Of a stretch of 27,738 bases of DNA, positions 1-6,974 are shown in pieces. Below the pieces are notes generated by a model, which worked only from the letters and a program-made list of their open reading frames with translations, had not been told where the DNA came from and made no database searches. A program made the position numbers and the translations under genes. Each line of letters begins with the position of its first letter. Position 1 is the stretch's first letter. The stretch spans positions 1-27,738 of the IMG/VR virus record IMGVR_UViG_3300047564_001020. One strand, written 5' to 3'. The stretch comes from a virus.

Positions 1-1
1 T

Positions 2-139
2 ACTTATGCAGCTCTTGAATTGTTATTTCCACAACGCAAGTCTACCATACAAAAATTATTTCCACAATACCCTTGCCCACTAATCCTTTCTTTGATACAA
101 TTGGAGTCTGCTCGCCACAAGAGGTGGCTTGAGTTTTAA
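2..139 (+). CDS. 3' end of an unknown gene (partial)
   Basis: The second forward frame is open from the left edge for 45 codons and stops at TAA 137-139. The peptide ends in ARHKRWLEF and contains LFPQ twice, encoded by a 12-nt direct repeat (ttatttccacaa at 23-34 and 56-67). It ends 27 nt before the ribonucleotide reductase start, as expected for a co-directional upstream gene. I do not recognise the family. A chance open frame of this size is possible, so confidence is modest. Confidence 0.4.
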   Translation, partial: TYAALELLFPQRKSTIQKLFPQYPCPLILSLIQLESARHKRWLEF

Positions 140-166
140 CTAAAACGAATTATGGAGATAAAAATT

Positions 167-2089
167 ATGACTAAAAAGCTACCTACAGCGTATCAAGAAG
201 TTATCCACAAGACACGCTATGCAAGATGGATTGAATCGGAAGGTCGCCGCGAAAATTGGGACGAAACGGTAGACCGCTATGTCGATTATGTATTTGATGC
301 AGTTAAGAGATATAACAATTATGAATTCAGTTCGGAGGTAGTTGAAAGCATTCGTGAGTCAATTTTGGACACGAAAGTTATGCCATCCATGCGTGGTCTA
401 ATGACAGCAGGTCCAGCGCTTGAAAGAGACAATACCTGTCTCTACAACTGTTCATACCTGCCAGTCGATAGCCTTCGCTCATTTGACGAAGCAATGTACA
501 TTTTGATGTGTGGCACAGGCGTTGGATACTCCGTTGAGACCCGATATGTTTCTCAGCTTCCAGCCGTTAATGAGCACTTTGAAAAGACCAATACAACAAT
601 TGTTGTGGAAGACTCAAAGGCTGGTTGGGCAAAGGCTCTTAGAGAGCTCTTGGCGCTACTATGGCAGGGTCAGGAACCAACTTGGGATGTATCAGGTGTC
701 CGTCCTGCGGGAGCCCGTCTAAAGACCTTTGGTGGTCGCGCAAGTGGACCAGAGCCTTTGGTAAAACTATTCAAGTTCGCAGTTGAAACCATCAAGGGTG
801 CAGCGGGTCGTAAGATTACTCCACTAGAGGCACACGACCTAATGTGTAAGATTGCAGAAGTTGTCGTTGTTGGTGGCGTTCGCCGTTCGGCAATGATTTC
901 TCTTTCTGATTTGGAAGACCGCAACATGGCAGCAGCAAAGGCTGGAGCATGGTGGGAATATAACGGTCAGAGAGCTCTTGCAAACAACTCTGCTGTTTAC
1001 AACTCAAAGCCAACTATGGAAGTATTTATGGCAGAGTGGAAGTCTCTATACGATTCAAAGTCTGGTGAGCGTGGTATCTTTTCTCGCGAAGCAGCACAGA
1101 AGATTGCATCTAAGAATGGTCGCCGTGAAATCTCAGACTTTGGAACTAACCCATGCTCTGAAATTATTCTCAGACCATACGAATTCTGTAATCTAACAGA
1201 GGTTATTGTTCGTGACACAGATACCCTAGAGGAACTTCTGAATAAGGTTGAACTTGCTACAATTCTTGGAACAGTTCAATCCACCTTTACTCGCTTTAAG
1301 TATCTTCGTAAGCAGTGGCAGAAGAACTGTGAAGAAGAAAGACTTCTTGGAGTTTCACTAACTGGTCAGCTATCTCACAAGGTTCTTAATGGCTCAGAAG
1401 GTTTTGACAAGTTAGCACAATGGCTAGATGAACTTCGTGAACACTCAGTTAAGGTAAATGCAGAGTGGGCAGAAAAGCTTGGGATTAATCCTGCTGCTGC
1501 TATCACCTGTGTTAAGCCATCTGGAACGGTATCTCAGTTGACAAATGCTTCTTCTGGAATGCATCCATGGCACTCACAATACTACTTCAGAACAATTCGT
1601 TCAGATATTAAAGACCCTGTTACCGCTTTGCTAAATGACATGGGCGTTAAGGCTGAGCGCGATGTTATGAATCCAAGCAATACAATGGTATTTACTTTCC
1701 CAATTGCTGCACCAGAGGGCTCACTTCTTCGTGAAAACCTTACTGCAATTCAGCACTTGGAACTTTGGTTGGCATACCAGAGACACTGGTCAGAGCATAA
1801 GCCTTCTATTACTGTTTCTGTTAAGGAAAACGAATGGATGGCTGTGGGTGCTTGGGTGTATGAACACATTGACGAAATGTCTGGTGTATCATTCCTACCT
1901 TACTCAGAGCACACATATCAACAGGCTCCATATCAGGAATGTTCAAAGGAGGAGTACGAAGCACTCCTTGCTGTGACTCCAAAGAACCTAGATTGGGATT
2001 GGCTAAAGCTTTACGAAACTGAAGATATGACAACGGGCTCACAGGAACTTGCATGTGTTGCTGGCTCTTGTGATATTACCAAGCTCTAA
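167..2089 (+). CDS. nrdJ: Adenosylcobalamin-dependent (class II) ribonucleoside-triphosphate reductase
   Basis: This 640-residue enzyme should reduce ribonucleotides to deoxyribonucleotides with a B12-generated thiyl radical, supplying dNTPs in the host cytoplasm. The NPCSEI motif places the radical Cys at 330 and the catalytic Glu at 332. Cys95 (in YNCSYLP) and Cys341 (in EFCNL) fit the active-site disulfide pair, and the 11-residue gap between Cys330 and Cys341 equals that between C408 and C419 of the Lactobacillus leichmannii enzyme. Cys630 and Cys635 near the C-terminus fit the shuttle pair, with the same 5-residue spacing. The protein is about 100 residues shorter than the 739-residue Lactobacillus enzyme, so allosteric parts may be reduced. 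I chose ATG 167 rather than ATG 152 because a GGAG at 154-157 sits 9 nt before 167. A metabolic gene next to structural genes is unusual in position but such reductases are common in phages. Confidence 0.92.
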   Translation: MTKKLPTAYQEVIHKTRYARWIESEGRRENWDETVDRYVDYVFDAVKRYNNYEFSSEVVESIRESILDTKVMPSMRGLMTAGPALERDNTCLYNCSYLPVDSLRSFDEAMYILMCGTGVGYSVETRYVSQLPAVNEHFEKTNTTIVVEDSKAGWAKALRELLALLWQGQEPTWDVSGVRPAGARLKTFGGRASGPEPLVKLFKFAVETIKGAAGRKITPLEAHDLMCKIAEVVVVGGVRRSAMISLSDLEDRNMAAAKAGAWWEYNGQRALANNSAVYNSKPTMEVFMAEWKSLYDSKSGERGIFSREAAQKIASKNGRREISDFGTNPCSEIILRPYEFCNLTEVIVRDTDTLEELLNKVELATILGTVQSTFTRFKYLRKQWQKNCEEERLLGVSLTGQLSHKVLNGSEGFDKLAQWLDELREHSVKVNAEWAEKLGINPAAAITCVKPSGTVSQLTNASSGMHPWHSQYYFRTIRSDIKDPVTALLNDMGVKAERDVMNPSNTMVFTFPIAAPEGSLLRENLTAIQHLELWLAYQRHWSEHKPSITVSVKENEWMAVGAWVYEHIDEMSGVSFLPYSEHTYQQAPYQECSKEEYEALLAVTPKNLDWDWLKLYETEDMTTGSQELACVAGSCDITKL

Positions 2090-2091
2090 AG

Positions 2092-2100
2092 TGGTATAAT
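2092..2100 (+). promoter_or_regulatory. Extended -10 promoter, apparently for a leaderless mRNA
   Basis: TGGTATAAT gives a TGn extension and a consensus -10 hexamer (2095-2100). Only 7 nt separate it from ATG 2108, so transcription would start at or next to the start codon. There is no Shine-Dalgarno sequence before this ATG. No convincing -35 box is visible. Confidence 0.55.
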
Positions 2101-2107
2101 AAGTTAT

Positions 2108-5038
2108 ATGTCGTATGCATCAATAATTCAACAAGACCTTCCATTGGCAGTTTGGGAACTAGAAGAAGCCCCAACCTCTGGAGGGTCTGTTGCATGCGAT
2201 AGATTTCTTGGCTCTACATACAATGGCTCATATACATCTGGAACTGCTCAAACAGAAAAAAGAGTTCCTTTAATTTTTGGCTCTACTAAGTCTGTTCAAA
2301 TAACAGCAAATAACAGTGGATATGCTATGCAAGTAAGCTCACTAGATAGGCTATCCTCTATAACTAAAGAGCAGCCGTTCTCTATTGAGTTCTGGATTAA
2401 GTTTTATTCTCCATCTTTTGCTGCTCCAACAACAATGACAAAAATTATGGGCAAGCCGAACTCTCAGACTGGAATTTATATTCATAACTCTTCAATTGTT
2501 GCAGTTGTAGGAGATGTGGCTGGTGCGGTTGCTAAAACAGCAGTTCAGGTTCCAAACATTAAGAAGCCAATGCATGTCGTAATGACATTCTTCAAAAACA
2601 CAGTATCTCTTTCTGTAAATGGTCAGATATCTTCAAAAAGTGTAGACTTTGATGTTTTAACAAAGACATATAGTTCCGCAGATGAGTTCTTTAGATTTCA
2701 GTTTCCTGGAACAAACCTAGAGTACGCCCTTGACCATATTGCTTTATACTCAAGAGTTTTGGACGCAGCAACAATTAAAAGACACCTAGTTTATGGACTA
2801 GGATATGAAATTCCAAATCAGGTTGCAAGAAACTATGGTGGATTTAGATATAACATGTCTATGGTTCAAACTCCAATTGCTGGAAAGTATGAGAAGGGAG
2901 ATGCTGAATCTTGGGCAAATCCATTTTCTGTTTCTAACATGATAGTTGAAGATGGACACCTTAGAATAGAAAAACACAACCAACCATTACTTAGATATGC
3001 AACAGACAAAACATCTTCTGTTTTCACATGGGATGCCACTCAAGGACTAAAATGTGCTGCAGGTGGATATGTTGAGATTAAAGATATTCAGGCTATTGCA
3101 ACTACTGGAAACTATGGATTTGCTGGATGGTTTAATAAATCATCTGGAGAAACAAAGTTGGCTAACGGTGTCGAAAGCACACTAATGTACTTCGACCATA
3201 AGACCAATAACGAGAGATATGTTCGCTTTTATCTGGTTGGAACATCTACTGGGGAAAACCTAAATGTTCAAATAGATAATGGAACACCAGTTACACTGCT
3301 CTCAAATGCGTCTGCTGTTTTAAGCGGTTCAATGTCTTGTGGTGTCTACTATAATGCGACCAATCAAGAACTAACCGTGTTTGCTGGATACAATACAACA
3401 ACTGGTGTTACTGGGACTCGTGTTTCTACAGTATCAAACTCAACATTTGACCCACTGTCAATTCGTTTTGGTTCAAGTCCAGTTTATTCAGAATCAGAGA
3501 GCTACTCTATTGTGGTTACTGCGTCTGAAGATAAAAGATTCGTTGGTGGTCTTAGAAGAGTTACACACTTTACATCTGCTCCAACAACTACTAGCTTTAC
3601 TACCATTCAAACTGCAGTAGAGACAACCATAAATAACTATGTTGCGGAATCTGACGCAACCAATAAAAGATTCGTAATGAAAGCAATAGGCTCCTACACA
3701 TTCAATGTGGACTTAAAGAGATTGTGTGGCACTAATGGATTTGTTGGAAATCATAGAATAGAATGGGGAACAAGCTCTGGAGAAGTAACTGTAACAGCTT
3801 TAGGAAAGGGATATTCTACAGAAGACGGATGGCTCTCTTCAACAACCCTAACAAACAATTCAAGTCTGGGAACCCTTGTCGATGAATCCCCAGGAACATC
3901 TAAATATCTCAATATTACAATTAGTGTTAGTGCAAACGACATTGAGGATAATCCAACAAAGATTTACTATTTTAGAATTATTTCATATCCAACAACTCTT
4001 GCCTCAAGCCTTTACACAACAACTATGGTTTGTGATGGTCCAGATATCAATATTAATTCTACTGCTGCGCTACCAAATACTCCCCCATCTAGCACAGAAA
4101 CACCATTTCTATTTGATGAGGAGCAGGGTGGGATTTATGTTCGCAAAACAGTAACTATTCCTTATACATCGTCAAACATATCTTCTTCAGCATCTACTGG
4201 AATAAGAGGAATTAGCTTCTTTATAAATTTGTCTTCAGCAACTACAAATGTGTTTACGATTACAGATGGAACTACAACCTACACGCTAACATATAATGGA
4301 AGTGCATTTACTCCAAGCTCAGGTCTAACTCCATATGTAAATACAACCCAGACAAATACTATTTCATCTGGAGTATGGCATCATGTTATGCTAACTTTTG
4401 GAACTAGATTAATTGTCTCTAGCCCAACAAACCTTGTAATAACATTTGGTGTTCCAAGCACTGGCACTGCAAATTTCTACTTAGACGAGGTGATGACCCT
4501 CGATGCGGAAGCGACAATCACATCAACAGAAGTTACTGCAATTAATAATTTATACAAGGGTGCAAGAATATCAACCGTTGGAGACCTAGCTACTAATAAG
4601 GTAACATTCTTCGACAACGAGTCATATCTAGACTCTGATATTTATCAGCCTATAAATAACTCAGTTTCTCATATTCAGGATGTGGACTTTGTTTCATCGA
4701 CAGTTCCTGGAACATACTCTGGAGCTGTGTCTGAGATTATTGTTGATGGTAAGTTGTTATCTCCAGGAGATAGAATATTGGTTCCTTCTAGTGGCATCTA
4801 CACGGTAGTATCTACAATAACAGTTGGCTCTGCAATTGTTGGCTCAGCCTCTAATCCAGCAAACTCAACCGTGTATGTAAATGATGGAAATGTTAATGCA
4901 GGTAAATACTTTAGAAGAACTAATGGAGACTGGTATGAGACAGTTGCAGTTAAGAAGATTAACTCATATGCAGTAAAGACTCCTAGGGCTGTAATTCAAA
5001 GCGGTGGAGTGGTATACTCTGCAAGTACAAACAATTAA
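2108..5038 (+). CDS. LamG/concanavalin-like domain virion protein (probable adhesion or decoration protein)
   Basis: This 976-residue protein is rich in Ser, Thr, Asn and Gly. The first ~235 residues look like a LamG jelly roll: FSIEFWIK at 91-98, a strand pair HVVMTFFKNTVSLSVNGQ near 157-174, and a closing DHIALYSRVLDAATIKRHL typical of LamG-like ends. A second such region lies around 640-800, with WHHVMLTFG starting at W757 and a later FYLDEVMTL. The middle (about 300-470) is also beta-rich and may be a further divergent copy. There is no signal peptide or transmembrane segment. LamG domains in phage virions usually bind glycans on the host surface, so a fibre, tail or capsid decoration is likely. 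Its place before the portal, far from the other tail genes, is odd. It appears to be translated from a leaderless mRNA. Confidence 0.75.
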   Translation: MSYASIIQQDLPLAVWELEEAPTSGGSVACDRFLGSTYNGSYTSGTAQTEKRVPLIFGSTKSVQITANNSGYAMQVSSLDRLSSITKEQPFSIEFWIKFYSPSFAAPTTMTKIMGKPNSQTGIYIHNSSIVAVVGDVAGAVAKTAVQVPNIKKPMHVVMTFFKNTVSLSVNGQISSKSVDFDVLTKTYSSADEFFRFQFPGTNLEYALDHIALYSRVLDAATIKRHLVYGLGYEIPNQVARNYGGFRYNMSMVQTPIAGKYEKGDAESWANPFSVSNMIVEDGHLRIEKHNQPLLRYATDKTSSVFTWDATQGLKCAAGGYVEIKDIQAIATTGNYGFAGWFNKSSGETKLANGVESTLMYFDHKTNNERYVRFYLVGTSTGENLNVQIDNGTPVTLLSNASAVLSGSMSCGVYYNATNQELTVFAGYNTTTGVTGTRVSTVSNSTFDPLSIRFGSSPVYSESESYSIVVTASEDKRFVGGLRRVTHFTSAPTTTSFTTIQTAVETTINNYVAESDATNKRFVMKAIGSYTFNVDLKRLCGTNGFVGNHRIEWGTSSGEVTVTALGKGYSTEDGWLSSTTLTNNSSLGTLVDESPGTSKYLNITISVSANDIEDNPTKIYYFRIISYPTTLASSLYTTTMVCDGPDININSTAALPNTPPSSTETPFLFDEEQGGIYVRKTVTIPYTSSNISSSASTGIRGISFFINLSSATTNVFTITDGTTTYTLTYNGSAFTPSSGLTPYVNTTQTNTISSGVWHHVMLTFGTRLIVSSPTNLVITFGVPSTGTANFYLDEVMTLDAEATITSTEVTAINNLYKGARISTVGDLATNKVTFFDNESYLDSDIYQPINNSVSHIQDVDFVSSTVPGTYSGAVSEIIVDGKLLSPGDRILVPSSGIYTVVSTITVGSAIVGSASNPANSTVYVNDGNVNAGKYFRRTNGDWYETVAVKKINSYAVKTPRAVIQSGGVVYSASTNN

Positions 5039-5047
5039 TGGTAGAAT
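5039..5047 (+). promoter_or_regulatory. Extended -10 promoter, apparently for a leaderless mRNA
   Basis: TGGTAGAAT (hexamer TAGAAT 5042-5047, one mismatch to consensus, with TGn extension) ends 6 nt before ATG 5054. No Shine-Dalgarno sequence lies before that ATG. The arrangement matches the site before the LamG gene. Confidence 0.5.
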
Positions 5048-5053
5048 AGTGGT

Positions 5054-5386
5054 ATGAGTAAGAGACAAAATAAGCTGCAGGTGGTAGAAAGTACTGCAAA
5101 CTACGGAATCTATGTGTGGGTTCTGCCAAACGGAGAGCCTTTTATGGACGACAATGGCAACACCCTGAATGTTCCATCAATGCAGTATGATATCAAAAAG
5201 ATGAAACAACTTGCCGATGCAGCAGCATATTATGGTCAACCAGATGGTCAAGCCCTATTCATGCCAGGTGTTGGTAGAGCAACCGAGACCCAATACCAAG
5301 AAGACATAGAGAGGATGGCAAGTGGATACACCCCGTATGGTGACACAGGAAACTGGAGAGAACTTTTCAAGAATGCAAGAAAGTAA
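5054..5386 (+). CDS. Small protein of unknown function upstream of the portal
   Basis: This 110-residue soluble, mildly charged protein has no transmembrane segment or motif that I can name. It starts MSKRQNK and holds a region YGIYVWVLPNGEPF, followed by a helical segment around 45-60. The start is fixed by a -10 element 6 nt upstream rather than by a ribosome binding site. Its end overlaps the preferred portal start by 14 nt. The position directly before the portal suggests a packaging or head role, but that is inference from context only. Confidence 0.7.
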   Translation: MSKRQNKLQVVESTANYGIYVWVLPNGEPFMDDNGNTLNVPSMQYDIKKMKQLADAAAYYGQPDGQALFMPGVGRATETQYQEDIERMASGYTPYGDTGNWRELFKNARK

Positions 5387-6941
5387 CGAATACCTAGTTA
5401 AAGGTGTCAGAATTGATTCAGTTGGCTCAGGAGAGCAACTTCTTGTATCCACTGATGAGTTTTCTAAGTCTGCAGACGAGTATCTAAAGCTATCTGGACT
5501 TTCACATAATTTCCGCCGTCAAGCACAGCGTAAGATTAAGAAGGCTGACAATAATGAGCTATCTGGAGACCAGTCAGCATCTACCCAGATTATTCCAGAT
5601 AAGTATGGATACGGATTATTCGATGTTGTCGAACCTCCATACAACATGATTGCTCTATCAAAAATTTATGAAGTTTCCCCAGCAAACTATGCTGCGATTA
5701 ATGCTAAGGCTGCAAACATTGTAGGTCTTGGCTATACCCTTGAGCCAACACTTCAGGTAGTACAGAGACTTGAAGATATGACAGACGCTGCACAGCTTTC
5801 TCGTGCTCGTAAGAAGATTGAAAGAATGAAGCAGGAAATTGCAGATTGGTTGGAGTCTCGTAATGATGAAGAGACACTAACTTCTATTCTTACAAAGGTA
5901 TTCATTGACCTTGAGTCTACAGGAAATGGATACATTGAAATCGGAAGAAAGAACACTGGCGAGATTGGATATATTGGACATGTACCCTGCCAGAATATGC
6001 GTGTGCGTAGACTTCGTGATGGATTTGTTCAAATCCAACAGGGCAAGGCAGTATTTTTTAGAAACTTCCAAGACACCCAACAGGCTAATCCAATTGGAAC
6101 AGACCCAAGACCAAACGAGATTATTCACCTAAAAAGCTATACCCCAACAAACACTTACTACGGTATTCCTGCAGCCGTTCCTGCAAAGAATGCAATTGCT
6201 GGTCAGGAATTTGCTTCACGATACAACCTTGAATACTTTGAGAATAAGGCTGTACCAAGATATATGGTAGTTCTAAAGGGCGCAAAGCTTAGCCGTGAGT
6301 CTGAAGCAGCAATCTTTGAATTCTTCCAAAATAAACTTAAGGGGCAGTCACATAGAACCGTCATTGTCCCACTTCCTGCAGATGACGCTGCAAACGGAAA
6401 GGTAGAAATGAAGCTTGAGGCTATTGAAGCTGGAATTCAAGATTCATCATTTAATAACTACCGAAAGAGCACACTTGAGGATATCCTTATGGCTCACAGA
6501 GTCCCAATCTCAAAGGTTGCAACTGCTGGAAATGTCTCAATTGCCGCTGCTAAGGAGTTTGACAGAACCTTCAAAGAGCAGGTTTGCCGTCCAATGCAGG
6601 ACACTCTAGAGAAGAAGATTAACCGTATTGTCTCTGAAAAGAGCGATGCTTTTAAGCTTAAATTTAATGAACTTACACTAACAGATGAGGATACTCAGTC
6701 AAAGATTGATGAAAGATACCTTAGAATGAAGGTGGTAATGCCAAATGAGATTAGACCAAGACTTGGACTACCTCAGATGGAAGGCGGAGATGAGCCAGTA
6801 CAATTGACTGGTCAACAGGCTGCTGAACAAAACGCTCAGGCTTCTGGTAATAGACTAAGAGACCAACAGCGAGAAGCAAATGCTGGAGATTCTAACACTG
6901 GTGCAAGAAATGCACAGGGTGACGGAAGACAGCAAGCTTAA
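5373..6941 (+). CDS. Portal protein (HK97/PBSX-like family)
   Basis: This 522-residue protein would form the dodecameric ring at the capsid vertex through which DNA is packaged and to which the neck docks. It shows family features in order: an N-terminal clip and wing region with NMIALSKIYEVSPANYAAINAKA-like text, the GNGYIEIGRK strand, GIPAAVPAKNAI in the stem region, and the helical FDRTFKEQVCRPMQDTLEKKI crown-side segment. The C-terminus is Gln/Ala/Gly-rich and probably disordered. I prefer ATG 5373, which has GGAGAG at 5355-5360; an upstream in-frame ATG at 5322 lies deep inside the previous gene. The protease, scaffold and capsid genes that follow support the call. Confidence 0.88.
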   Translation: MQESNEYLVKGVRIDSVGSGEQLLVSTDEFSKSADEYLKLSGLSHNFRRQAQRKIKKADNNELSGDQSASTQIIPDKYGYGLFDVVEPPYNMIALSKIYEVSPANYAAINAKAANIVGLGYTLEPTLQVVQRLEDMTDAAQLSRARKKIERMKQEIADWLESRNDEETLTSILTKVFIDLESTGNGYIEIGRKNTGEIGYIGHVPCQNMRVRRLRDGFVQIQQGKAVFFRNFQDTQQANPIGTDPRPNEIIHLKSYTPTNTYYGIPAAVPAKNAIAGQEFASRYNLEYFENKAVPRYMVVLKGAKLSRESEAAIFEFFQNKLKGQSHRTVIVPLPADDAANGKVEMKLEAIEAGIQDSSFNNYRKSTLEDILMAHRVPISKVATAGNVSIAAAKEFDRTFKEQVCRPMQDTLEKKINRIVSEKSDAFKLKFNELTLTDEDTQSKIDERYLRMKVVMPNEIRPRLGLPQMEGGDEPVQLTGQQAAEQNAQASGNRLRDQQREANAGDSNTGARNAQGDGRQQA

Positions 6942-6959
6942 TAATAAAGAATAAGGGTG

Positions 6960-6965
6960 TATAAT
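6960..6965 (+). promoter_or_regulatory. -10 promoter element, apparently for a leaderless mRNA
   Basis: A consensus TATAAT ends 9 nt before ATG 6975, in the 33-nt gap after the portal. There is no Shine-Dalgarno sequence at a usable distance; AAGGG at 6953-6957 is 17 nt away. This is the third gene with this layout. Confidence 0.5.
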
Positions 6966-6974
6966 AAAACTGCG

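Noticed and set aside
23-67. 12-nt direct repeat as an attachment or regulatory repeat
   Set aside because: The copies are 33 nt apart, in the same frame of an open reading frame, and encode LFPQ twice, so a coding origin is simpler.
152-166. Reductase start at ATG 152
   Set aside because: The GGAG that begins within this ATG is well placed as the ribosome binding site for ATG 167, and 152 has none of its own.
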